DNA from: Minisyncoccota bacterium
GTDB taxonomy: Bacteria > Patescibacteriota > Minisyncoccia > Minisyncoccales > UBA5738
DNA: 5,486 bases
Assembly: GCA_025453415.1 (NCBI GenBank)
Contig: JALOQL010000073.1
Span: forward strand, 1-5,486
Reading direction: 5' to 3'
Shown: positions 1-5,486 of the stretch, piece by piece
Position numbering within the stretch: the stretch's first letter is position 1
Layout of the letters: the number at the start of each line of letters is the position of its first letter
Program-made: the position numbers and the translations under genes
The notes under the pieces: model-generated
The model's database searches: none
What the model was told of the DNA's origin: nothing
The model's input: only the letters and a program-made list of their open reading frames with translations

Positions 1-441
1 ATCGACATCCTGGTATCGACGTCGGTGATCGAAGTCGGTATCGACATTCCCAATGCCACCGTCATGGCCATCGAAGGCAGCCACAAGTTCGGCTTGGCGC
101 AATTGCACCAGTTCCGCGGCCGCGTGGGCCGCGGCGAACACCAGTCTTACTGCATGCTGTTTTCCGACTACCCCACCCGGCGCCTGGACGCGATGCTCAA
201 ATTCAACAGCGGCTTTGACCTGGCCGAAAAGGATCTGGAAATCCGCGGCCCCGGCGAAGTCTTCGGCTCCCAGCAATGGGGCGCGCCCGACCTGGCCATG
301 GCATCGCTTGCCGACGTATTCCTGGTAGAAAAATCGCGCAACGCAGCCAAAGGAATTTTGCAGCATGACCCGGACCTGTCGCGCCACCCCCAGCTGGCGG
401 CGCGCATCAGAAACTTCCGCAACCGCGCGCATTTGGAATAA
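1..441 (+). CDS. recG: RecG ATP-dependent DNA helicase, C-terminal part (5' end outside window)
   Basis: RecG is a superfamily 2 DNA translocase that remodels stalled replication forks and branched recombination intermediates in the cytoplasm. The reading frame is open from base 1, so the start lies off the window; the 146 visible residues end at a TAA. Seen in the sequence: helicase motif V (STSVIEVGIDIPNA, residues 6-19), motif VI with its arginine fingers (QFRGRVGRG, 37-45), and after it the RecG-specific TRG region (GFDLAEKDLEIRGPGEVFGS, 71-90), which couples ATP hydrolysis to translocation. The TRG region separates RecG from Mfd and PriA, although Mfd carries a related element. The remaining ~55 residues match the short helical tail of the family. 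Codons are strongly GC-ending, unlike the unknown gene that faces it. A GTG at 25 is internal to motif V and is not a start. The gene runs convergently to the rest of the window and ends 10 bases before a terminator hairpin. Confidence 0.95.
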   Translation: MDILVSTSVIEVGIDIPNATVMAIEGSHKFGLAQLHQFRGRVGRGEHQSYCMLFSDYPTRRLDAMLKFNSGFDLAEKDLEIRGPGEVFGSQQWGAPDLAMASLADVFLVEKSRNAAKGILQHDPDLSRHPQLAARIRNFRNRAHLE

Positions 442-451
442 TTCTTCCGAT

Positions 452-482
452 AAAAAACCGGCGTTTATTCCGCCGGTTTTTT
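452..482. terminator. Bidirectional intrinsic terminator
   Basis: A perfect 12-bp inverted repeat (AAAAAACCGGCG at 452-463, CGCCGGTTTTTT at 471-482) encloses a 7-base loop. The GC core is flanked by A6 on one side and T6 on the other, so either strand reads as a stem followed by a U-run. It sits 10 bases after the recG stop. It also covers the 3' end of the minus-strand gene, whose TAA (465-467) is in the loop. It most likely ends both converging transcripts. Confidence 0.9.
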
Positions 483-947
483 CATTCCAAGGTTGATTCT
501 TATTTCTCTTAATCGATCAAGCTTGCCGCTGATATTTTCCCGGACAGCATCCTTTTTCCGATTTATCTTTTCGCTCAAATGCTGCTTGTGCATTTTTGGT
601 TCCTCGTTGTATAGCCACAACTGCCCGGTATCGCGGTCATATCTTGCCGGAGCTATTTCAAGATTTCGCGGTCTATTAAGGTTTTCCTTGTTCTTGGCAG
701 ATTCTTTTTCGCCTCCGGTATATATTTTCAACTTTTCCTCTTTTTCTTTAACGATGGCATACATTATTCTTTCCACATTCACCAATCCTCCAGGCTCCTG
801 ATTTTCCCGCAAATCATTGGTAATAATTACCTTTCTGTAGCCTTCGTCGAGAACGGTAAATCCTTCAACCCTGTCCCTTTTCTCCCCAACTGTCTCCGTC
901 TCTTTAATGATCTCGTAATTTTCGATTTCGTCCTTTGGTGTTTCCAT
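465..947 (-). CDS. Hypothetical charged soluble protein, 160 residues
   Basis: I do not recognise this protein. It is rich in Glu, Lys and Arg, has no cysteine, no signal peptide and no membrane segment, so it is probably cytoplasmic. Residues ~26-78 look like a small folded region with alternating hydrophobic stretches (GFTVLDEGYRKVIITNDL and VERIMYAIV). Residues ~80-95 are a polar Lys/Glu/Asn linker. About 96-115 hold an aromatic patch (ARYDRDTGQLWLYNEE). Residues ~119-153 should form one long, charged helix, possibly a coiled coil. The start is the ATG at 947; no Shine-Dalgarno sequence precedes it. It is the last gene of the minus-strand run, 44 bases after the EamA gene. Its final codons (KKPAE) are encoded by the terminator stem and loop. 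AGA and AGG arginine codons and a low GC content set it apart from recG and the EamA gene, so recent acquisition is possible. The hydrophobic/charged patterning over 160 codons and good termination context support a real gene. Confidence 0.7.
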   Translation of the reverse strand: METPKDEIENYEIIKETETVGEKRDRVEGFTVLDEGYRKVIITNDLRENQEPGGLVNVERIMYAIVKEKEEKLKIYTGGEKESAKNKENLNRPRNLEIAPARYDRDTGQLWLYNEEPKMHKQHLSEKINRKKDAVRENISGKLDRLREIRINLGMKKPAE

Positions 948-952
948 TTTTG

Positions 953-988
953 GTTTTTAATTATTTCCACTTTAACATTTTTTGAAAA
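953..988 (-). promoter_or_regulatory. Possible promoter of the 160-residue hypothetical gene
   Basis: On the minus strand, TTTTCA (983-988) and AATAAT (960-965) are separated by 17 bases and match the sigma-70 consensus at 4/6 and 5/6. Transcription would begin near 953, giving a leader of only about 6 bases. The surrounding 44-base gap is very AT-rich, so a match of this quality can arise by chance. Confidence 0.25.
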
Positions 989-991
989 AAA

Positions 992-1825
992 TTAATCTTT
1001 TTTAAGCAATATCGCCGAGCCGATAATCAGCAGGCCGCCGGCGGCCATGTTCCAGGTAATCCCCTCCCCGAGCAATATTGCCGCAAACAATATCGCGCTG
1101 ACCGGCTCGAAATAAGCCAAGAAAGATACCGTGGAAACCTTGGCTTTTTTCAAAGCGGGAAAATACAAGGCAAACCCGATAACACCGACCAACAGCGAAT
1201 AAAAAGTTACCGTACCCAGCCGCACGATATTCAGGGCCGGCATATCGATGAACAAAAACGGAAGAAATATCGCCGCGCCGACGATATTCTGGTGAAAAAT
1301 CAATTCGGGATTCGAGTAACGCTCCGTGGATTTTTTGAAAACGACCATGAACACCGCGGTCGCCAGCGCCGAAACCAACATCGCCGCCATGCCCGCAAAA
1401 TCACGGTTGGAAAAACTGAACTCTTTGTCCAGATACACCAAAACAATTCCCGCGGCGGCGACCGCAAACAAAAGCGTGTTCCGCCCAGAAACCCTCTCTT
1501 TCAATAACGCCGACCCCAAGGCCGCGGTCAGGATCGGCCAGATAAAATAGACCACGACCGCGTTCCCGATCGAGGCCAGGGTAAAACCGAGAAAATAGAA
1601 AAAGGTCTTTAAGACATTTGCCAGCGACCCAAGGAATATCAGCCGATCGCCTCTGGGCAATGTTGAACGGCGGAAAATAAAATACGCCAGCATAACGGCT
1701 GACGGAACGGCAAAACGGAAAAATGTGATTGTAGCCGCGGACAGCGCCAGGTATTTGATGAACACTCCCGCCGAGCCCCAGATAGTTGCGGCAACAACCA
1801 CCGCGACATAAGGATTGAAAGACAT
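992..1825 (-). CDS. EamA/DMT-family transporter, ten transmembrane helices
   Basis: This is an integral membrane carrier of the drug/metabolite transporter superfamily, which usually exports amino acids, nucleotides or other small metabolites. The 277 residues match the family length and show two EamA repeats of five helices each: about 5-26, 31-51, 62-81, 85-108 and 114-132, then 142-163, 175-193, 205-222, 230-253 and 259-275. The N-terminal IWGSAGVFIK stretch, the end of repeat 1 (WPILTAALGSALLKERVSG, ~96-114) and the matching end of repeat 2 (FEPVSAILFAAILLGEGIT, 239-257) are family hallmarks. Start is ATG 1825; no Shine-Dalgarno sequence is visible. It lies 48 bases after the ECF ATPase gene with no hairpin between them, so it may be cotranscribed, though a possible promoter lies in the gap. 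The substrate cannot be inferred. Nothing requires it to work with the ECF importer. Confidence 0.93.
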   Translation of the reverse strand: MSFNPYVAVVVAATIWGSAGVFIKYLALSAATITFFRFAVPSAVMLAYFIFRRSTLPRGDRLIFLGSLANVLKTFFYFLGFTLASIGNAVVVYFIWPILTAALGSALLKERVSGRNTLLFAVAAAGIVLVYLDKEFSFSNRDFAGMAAMLVSALATAVFMVVFKKSTERYSNPELIFHQNIVGAAIFLPFLFIDMPALNIVRLGTVTFYSLLVGVIGFALYFPALKKAKVSTVSFLAYFEPVSAILFAAILLGEGITWNMAAGGLLIIGSAILLKKD

Positions 1826-1833
1826 TCGACAAG

Positions 1834-1863
1834 GTTATTTTTTGCGTTTTTTCAGTGAGTCAA
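1834..1863 (-). promoter_or_regulatory. Possible promoter of the EamA gene
   Basis: On the minus strand, TTGACT (1858-1863, 5/6 to the -35 consensus) and AATAAC (1834-1839, 4/6 to the -10 consensus) are 18 bases apart. The -10 box ends 8 bases before the ATG, so transcription would begin at or next to the start codon and the message would be leaderless or nearly so. That would fit the missing ribosome site, but the -10 match is weak. Confidence 0.25.
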
Positions 1864-1873
1864 AAATCGGGGT

Positions 1874-3586
1874 TCACAAAAGACTCAAAACATCGTCGGT
1901 AGTCAAAACTTCGGAGTTGCCCAGAATATGGCCCAGGCGGTTGATCTCGGGCCGCATCAAATTGGCCTTTTCCAAAATATCGGCTTGGGCAAAAATTTTG
2001 CGCACCGGCCCGTCGGAAATTATCCGGCCGCCGGAAAGCACCACCACCCGCTCGGCATAACGGGCGGTCAGATCCATATTGTGGGTGATCATATTGATCA
2101 CGGTATGGCCTTCGCGGTTAAGGCGGACAATAAGCTTCATCAACGATTTAACGATGCGATCGTCGATGCCGGTTGTCGGCTCATCCAAAATGATAATTTT
2201 GGGGCCCATGGCCAAGATTGAAGCAATAGTCAGGCGGCGCTTCTGACCCAAAGACAAAGAAAACGGGTCGCTGTCGGCATATTCCTGCAAACCGACATAA
2301 TTTAACGCATCGGTAGTTTTTTTAGTAATTTCGTCAGGCGGCAAGTGTAAATTTTTCAACCCAAAAGCGACTTCTTGGCGCAAGGTGTCTTCGAAGATTT
2401 GCAAGTCCGGATTCTGGAAAGCATAACCTATGGATCGGACCAAATCGGAAATTTTTTCTTTTTTGGTGTTCTTGCCGTTAATGAAAATATTCCCCCGCTG
2501 AGGTTTTAAAATGCCGATCATGTTGAGCGCCAGCGTGGATTTGCCGCTGCCGTTATTGCCCACGATCGCCAAAAATTCTCCCCGGGAAATTTCCAGACTG
2601 ATATCCTGCAAGATTGGCGCGCCCTTAACGTATTCAAAATCGATATCGTCAACTTTGACCACCGGATTTTTGCGGTAAACGATCTTACTTTTAAAATGAA
2701 CTTCTTTGGAGAATTTGATCTTGGGCGCGATATCCTCGGCCACCAGCGCCATCGGCTTGAGGCGCAATTCGTTGGACAATTCAGAGATTGCGGGAAGATC
2801 CAAGTAATCAAGCAATTTTTCGGAATTTAAAATATCCGCCGGGGCGCCGCACATCACGATCGCCCCCCGGTCCATCACCGCCACCGTGTCGGCGTAGCGG
2901 AATATCTGGCCGATATTGTGACTCACGAGAAATATGATCTTTTCCTGGCTGATCTTTTTTAAAATTGCAAAAATCTCTTCGGCCGAACGCGGATCGAGGT
3001 TAGCGGAGGGCTCATCTAAAACCAAAATGTCGGGGTCAAGCGCCATTGCCGCGGCAATGACCAATTTTTCCTTTTCCAAAATCGGCATATCGGATCCTGC
3101 GTCAGCCGGATGCATGGCCAGCGCCGCCGCAATCGCGGTTTTCTGCTGCTCGCCCGAACTCATTTGCTCAGGGCTTTTGTTTTTTAAATGCTCCATTTTG
3201 AGCTTTTTGATGGCCTGAGCGACCCGCTTTTTAATTTCGCGCCAGGAAACGCCGAAATTACCCGGGCCGAAAGCAATCTCGTCTTCGGCACAAAGCGAAA
3301 ATAGCTGGGATTCGGGGTTCTGGAAAACCATACCCACATGGCGGGCCATTTGGCGGGTATGGTATTTGTCGGTATCCTTGCCGCACACGATAACTTTGCC
3401 GGTTTTAACGCCGGCAATCTCGTGCGGAATCAGGCCGTTTAACGCCAGGCAAAGCGTGGATTTGCCGCACCCCGACGGGCCGATCAAGCCGAAAAACCCG
3501 CGGCCGATCTCCAGATTGATGTCGCGCAGGACCGGCTTGCCGCCGGAATAGGAGAAATTAAAACCGATAATTTCGATTTTTTTCAT
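1874..3586 (-). CDS. ECF transporter ATPase with two fused ABC domains (EcfA-EcfA' type)
   Basis: This cytoplasmic subunit hydrolyses ATP to drive an ECF importer together with EcfT and an S component. I choose ATG 3586 (570 residues). The TTG at 3595 would lie in the arm of a hairpin, while MKKIEIIGFNFSYSGG is a normal domain start. Domain 1 (~2-249): Walker A GPSGCGKST (36-44), Q-loop Q89, signature MSSGEQ (142-147), Walker B with D191-E192, H-loop H223. Linker ~262-307. Domain 2 (~308-535): Walker A GNNGSGKST (343-351), Q391, signature LSLGQ (444-448), D468-E469, H502. The FQNPESQLFS and FQNPDLQIF motifs after each Q-loop, and the C-terminal LEKANLMRPEINRLG region, are typical of ECF ATPases. 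Both sites keep all catalytic residues. Oddities: both signatures have the first Gly replaced (Ser, Leu), and domain 1 carries an extra ~25 residues between signature and Walker B. Two-domain fusions are known, for example YkoD, at about 490 residues, so this one is long. It follows the S gene by 63 bases. Confidence 0.95.
   Translation of the reverse strand: MKKIEIIGFNFSYSGGKPVLRDINLEIGRGFFGLIGPSGCGKSTLCLALNGLIPHEIAGVKTGKVIVCGKDTDKYHTRQMARHVGMVFQNPESQLFSLCAEDEIAFGPGNFGVSWREIKKRVAQAIKKLKMEHLKNKSPEQMSSGEQQKTAIAAALAMHPADAGSDMPILEKEKLVIAAAMALDPDILVLDEPSANLDPRSAEEIFAILKKISQEKIIFLVSHNIGQIFRYADTVAVMDRGAIVMCGAPADILNSEKLLDYLDLPAISELSNELRLKPMALVAEDIAPKIKFSKEVHFKSKIVYRKNPVVKVDDIDFEYVKGAPILQDISLEISRGEFLAIVGNNGSGKSTLALNMIGILKPQRGNIFINGKNTKKEKISDLVRSIGYAFQNPDLQIFEDTLRQEVAFGLKNLHLPPDEITKKTTDALNYVGLQEYADSDPFSLSLGQKRRLTIASILAMGPKIIILDEPTTGIDDRIVKSLMKLIVRLNREGHTVINMITHNMDLTARYAERVVVLSGGRIISDGPVRKIFAQADILEKANLMRPEINRLGHILGNSEVLTTDDVLSLL
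3026..3142 (-). repeat. Intragenic repeat-like insertion in ATPase domain 1
   Basis: Two copies of one helix-and-turn segment lie 25 residues apart in the first ATPase domain: KTAIAAALAMHPAD (residues 149-162, bases 3101-3142) and KLVIAAAMALDPDI (174-187, bases 3026-3067). They share 7 of 14 residues. The first copy follows the signature MSSGEQQ directly; the second runs directly into Walker B (LVLDEP). Canonical ABC domains, and domain 2 of this protein, have only one such segment. The DNA copies differ at many positions, so a duplication would not be recent. Confidence 0.7.
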
Positions 3587-3593
3587 TTTGTAC

Positions 3594-3619
3594 AAAAACC
3601 CGGGATCCCCGGGGTTTTT
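3594..3619 (-). terminator. Terminator- or attenuator-like hairpin between S and ATPase genes
   Basis: An 8-bp outer stem (AAAAACCC at 3594-3601 pairs with GGGTTTTT at 3612-3619) continues past one bulged base into three more G-C pairs closing a 3-base loop. On the transcribed minus strand, the stem ends in GGG followed by five T, as in an intrinsic terminator. It begins 30 bases after the S-component stop and ends 7 bases before the ATPase ATG, in the space where a ribosome-binding site would be expected. Full termination would leave the ATPase gene with no room for its own promoter, so partial read-through, RNA processing or translational control is more likely. Confidence 0.6.
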
Positions 3620-3649
3620 GGTTTTGCTAAAAATTTCTTTTCCCAGAAA

Positions 3650-4204
3650 TTACCCTTGCAGGTTCTTGATGAAAGCTTTGTTCTTGAGCTTCTTTTCAAA
3701 AAGCCAAACCCCTATTGAGCCGCCGATCAAACCAAGTACAGCATAGACTAATCCAAAAATCAGCACCAACGGTTTTAATTTATCAACTCCAGGCAGACCT
3801 AGCAGCATCATCGTTCCCAGAGTTATCACGGGCGTGAAAAATGAGGCCAGCGCTCCGCCTAATACATAACCCTTGTTTGACCTTTTAAGTAGCGAAATTG
3901 ATATATCTATAAGTAGCCCCATTAAGGCTAAAGTGACAATTTTATAAACTCCAGGAGTACCAAAAGTCATGGTCGGGATTGAAAGTGCCCCGGTTATGGC
4001 CAGCCTGATGGTCGCGACTCCAAACTTGTTGATGGTTTTTGCGCCAATAGTGATAGTTGCTACAACAATTAAAACATTCGTTATTCCGGCAGACATAGGA
4101 ATACCCGTCACCGCAAGCATAGCCGAACCGAGGACAAACGTGAGAACAAACACAAGCGCGCCAAACAATGCAATCGTGACCAGTTCCTTGGTTTTGAAAT
4201 ACAT
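3650..4204 (-). CDS. ECF transporter S component (substrate-binding membrane subunit), substrate unknown
   Basis: S components are small membrane proteins that bind the vitamin, metal or other micronutrient and topple in the membrane when docked on EcfT. The 184 residues show six hydrophobic helices (about 8-34, 41-58, 62-81, 85-106, 112-136, 143-170), the family's normal size and topology. The start MYFKTKELVTIALFGAL is typical, and helix 1 carries an A12-x-x-x-A16 small-residue motif of the kind that contacts EcfT. The lysine-rich tail should be cytoplasmic. Placement between EcfT and the ATPase gene strongly supports the role. I cannot assign a substrate: it does not clearly resemble ThiW or YkoE as I know them. 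The gene lies 35 bases after ecfT. It is AT-richer than its neighbours, uses ATA, TTA and CTA freely, and both of its arginines are AGG where neighbours use CGN, which suggests a different origin. No Shine-Dalgarno site is near the ATG; an AAAGG lies 24 bases upstream, too far to count. Confidence 0.85.
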   Translation of the reverse strand: MYFKTKELVTIALFGALVFVLTFVLGSAMLAVTGIPMSAGITNVLIVVATITIGAKTINKFGVATIRLAITGALSIPTMTFGTPGVYKIVTLALMGLLIDISISLLKRSNKGYVLGGALASFFTPVITLGTMMLLGLPGVDKLKPLVLIFGLVYAVLGLIGGSIGVWLFEKKLKNKAFIKNLQG

Positions 4205-4239
4205 ATTTTTATATTTTTATCTTTAAAACCTTTGTTGGA

Positions 4240-4971
4240 TCATAGCATTTTTAGAGCGAAAAACAAGAATCCGGCCATGGCAACACTGGCTAAAATTTCG
4301 TCGGCGCCAAATTTCAAGCGGTCAGGATAAGTGATCTTTTTTTGGCTGCCAAATCCCCGGGCGTCGATGGAAAGCGACAGCTCGTAGGCTCTTTTCAACA
4401 GCAGGGTAAAAACCGGGATGATCACCGGAACAAAACTTTTGACGGTATCAACCGGCCTCAAAAGCGAGAATACGAATTCGTGCGCCCGCGCCCGCTGCGC
4501 GTTGATGACATTGTTGGTTTCTTTGAAGATGAGCGGGATAAAGCGGATGGCAATGGTAAGCATAAAAGCAAAAGTGTAAGGCACCTTAATCTTCACCAGC
4601 GACAACAGCATATCGCGGGCCGACGTGGTCATGGTAAAAATGATACTGGCCAAAATCAACAACAAAAATTTTTCCGAAAAAACCAGCGCTTCAAAAACCG
4701 CCTGCCACTTTATACCGATCAGAAAAAGATACAAAACAATGTAGGATAACGGCATCAAGATCACAAAAAGCTTTATGCTGTCCCAAATCTGGCCCTGCGG
4801 CAGCTTGGCTAAAAGGCCAACGGCAATACACGACAAAAAAATCGCGGTCACCGCCCATGGCTGTGAAGTCAAGAACACTGCCGATGAAAACACAAAAAGC
4901 CAGGCCAACTTGACGCGCGGGTCAAGCCGGTGGACGAACGAATCGCGGTAAACGTATTCGTAGAATTTCAT
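4240..4971 (-). CDS. ecfT: ECF transporter transmembrane (T) subunit
   Basis: EcfT is the membrane scaffold that couples the ATPases to the S component. The 243 residues begin with the characteristic DSFVHRLDPRVKLAW (10-24), where HRLDPR at 14-19 is diagnostic. Hydrophobic helices lie about 25-55, 66-87, 99-117, 131-149 and 223-241. The two cytoplasmic coupling motifs that dock in the ATPase grooves are present: A161-R162-A163 in NAQRARAHEF, and A204-R205-G206 in SIDARGFGS. The first has Ala where Gly is common, which is an accepted variant. Length is close to the family norm (~250-270). The ATG at 4971 is 2 bases after the TAA of the upstream glycosyltransferase, so translation is probably coupled to it; no separate Shine-Dalgarno site stands out. 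Downstream come the S component and the double ATPase, completing a dedicated (group I type) ECF importer in one operon. Confidence 0.95.
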   Translation of the reverse strand: MKFYEYVYRDSFVHRLDPRVKLAWLFVFSSAVFLTSQPWAVTAIFLSCIAVGLLAKLPQGQIWDSIKLFVILMPLSYIVLYLFLIGIKWQAVFEALVFSEKFLLLILASIIFTMTTSARDMLLSLVKIKVPYTFAFMLTIAIRFIPLIFKETNNVINAQRARAHEFVFSLLRPVDTVKSFVPVIIPVFTLLLKRAYELSLSIDARGFGSQKKITYPDRLKFGADEILASVAMAGFLFFALKML

Positions 4972-4973
4972 GA

Positions 4974-5486
4974 TTATTTTTTACGTTTTTTCTCGGTAAT
5001 CCAAAAACCGAGAGGCCGGTTGATCATCAGGCGGGTCTGCGATTCCAGCGCCGGCATGGAGCCGAAAACTATAAGCGTGAAAGGCAGACAAAGCCATTGC
5101 AGCAGCATCGACGCATGCCGCCATTTGCCGTACTTTTTCGGCCGGGGCGGCAAAAGCAGAAGGCTGATAATGGCCGACACCACCATGCCCGCCATCGCCG
5201 CGGTCATGATTACCGATGTCAGCCGAGGCAAGTTGTATGCCAGGAGCGTGGCGTTGAAATCGCGCCCGCCCATCAGGAGCGGCAGCCAACCCAAACCGAA
5301 AGTTAGCAGCGAACCGGTTACCCAGGACCAGAACCCTTCCATCATTACCGTAATATGGAATATTTTTTCCCGAATCGTGATTTTTGCCGCGGCCGGATTG
5401 GCCAGAAAATTAAAGAAGACATAAGGCAAGTTCTCCACTCCCCAGGACCAGCGCCGCTGCTGCTTGTATTGGTTGACCATGGTACG
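4974..5486 (-). CDS. Membrane glycosyltransferase family 2, C-terminal part (5' end outside window)
   Basis: This is the tail of a polytopic GT2 enzyme that transfers sugars from nucleotide donors to a cell-surface polymer or lipid acceptor. The frame is open to the window edge (170 residues visible), so the ATG at 5480 is probably internal. The key motif is Q9-Q10-R11-R12-W13, the Q(Q/R)xRW signature of processive, cellulose-synthase-like GT2 enzymes, which binds the acceptor end; SWGVENL follows as usual. Three hydrophobic stretches come next (about 43-71, 88-113, 127-147), then QTRLMINRPLGFWITEKKRKK (150-170), matching the common end of these proteins, where a helix and a FxVTxK-type stretch return to the cytoplasm. 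The catalytic GT-A domain with its DxD is not visible. The polymer made is unknown. The gene ends 2 bases before ecfT, which puts the importer downstream of it in the same probable transcript; a functional link is not evident. Confidence 0.85.
   Translation of the reverse strand, partial: RTMVNQYKQQRRWSWGVENLPYVFFNFLANPAAAKITIREKIFHITVMMEGFWSWVTGSLLTFGLGWLPLLMGGRDFNATLLAYNLPRLTSVIMTAAMAGMVVSAIISLLLLPPRPKKYGKWRHASMLLQWLCLPFTLIVFGSMPALESQTRLMINRPLGFWITEKKRKK

Noticed and set aside
493..801. 102-residue + strand reading frame opposite the hypothetical gene
   Set aside because: It is rich in Ser, Phe and Leu, as expected from the complement of a Lys/Glu-rich gene. The minus-strand frame is longer, ends at the terminator and has a more protein-like pattern.
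981..1004. A-run and T-run pairing at the 3' end of the EamA gene as a terminator
   Set aside because: The possible stem is only A-T pairs without a GC core, so it would be too weak to stop transcription.
1401..1832. 143-residue minus-strand frame overlapping the EamA gene in another frame
   Set aside because: The EamA frame has ten helices and both repeat hallmarks; this one is a frame-shifted shadow of the same strand.
3587..3595. TTG start at 3595 for the ATPase, adding three residues
   Set aside because: It overlaps the arm of the hairpin and adds only LYK-coded residues before an ATG that begins a normal domain.
3599..3614. CCCGGGATCCCCGGGG looks like a cloning polylinker, sharing an 11-base string with the pUC multiple cloning site on the minus strand
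   Set aside because: The similarity ends after 11 bases, no other polylinker sites follow, both flanking genes are intact, and the bases are explained by a hairpin with A/T arms.
4205..4239. TATAAA and GATAAA on the minus strand as a promoter for the S-component gene
   Set aside because: TATAAA ends 3 bases before the ATG, too close, and GATAAA has no -35-like hexamer at a suitable distance; the stretch is simply AT-rich.
4342..4749. 135-residue + strand reading frame opposite ecfT
   Set aside because: It lies entirely within ecfT, which carries clear family motifs; its product is a low-complexity Arg/Lys/Gln/Asp-rich string with no recognisable fold.
4930..5424. 164-residue + strand reading frame opposite the glycosyltransferase
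   Set aside because: The opposite strand holds the QQRRW motif and family-typical membrane helices; this frame shows no motif and spans the GT2-ecfT junction without regard to it.

Overview
This is a bacterial chromosomal window, densely packed with genes. A recG helicase tail enters from the left on the + strand. It converges on a run of six minus-strand genes that continues off the right edge: GT2 glycosyltransferase, EcfT, an S component, a fused double-ATPase ECF subunit, an EamA transporter and a small unknown protein. Base composition is mixed. recG, the ATPase, the EamA gene and the EcfT gene are moderately GC-rich, while the S-component gene and the 160-residue unknown gene are clearly richer in AT. 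None of the five starts visible in the window has a convincing Shine-Dalgarno sequence. Compact spacing, missing SD sites and gene content would fit an uncultured, small-genome lineage such as Patescibacteria/CPR, but no rRNA or marker gene here proves this.

Layout by region: 1-441 is the C-terminal 146 residues of RecG. 452-482 is a perfect 12-bp inverted repeat with T-runs on both strands, a bidirectional terminator serving recG and the gene that converges on it. 465-947 (-) is an unrecognised, charged, soluble 160-residue protein whose last codons lie inside that terminator. 992-1825 (-) is a ten-helix EamA/DMT transporter. 1874-3586 (-) is a 570-residue protein with two ABC nucleotide-binding domains. 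3594-3619 is a strong hairpin just upstream of its start. 3650-4204 (-) is a six-helix S component. 4240-4971 (-) is EcfT. 4974-5486 (-) is the C-terminal part of a membrane GT2 glycosyltransferase. No gene-free stretch exceeds 65 bases.

The central unit is a complete energy-coupling-factor (ECF) vitamin/metal-type importer, T-S-A(A), in one transcription direction. EcfT sits 2 bases after the glycosyltransferase stop, so the importer is probably translated from a transcript that begins outside the window. The substrate cannot be read from the S component. The points most worth a second look are an in-frame, 25-residue repeat-like insertion between the ABC signature and Walker B of the first ATPase domain, the terminator-like hairpin placed between S and ATPase genes where a ribosome site should be, and the distinct codon usage of the S-component gene inside the operon.
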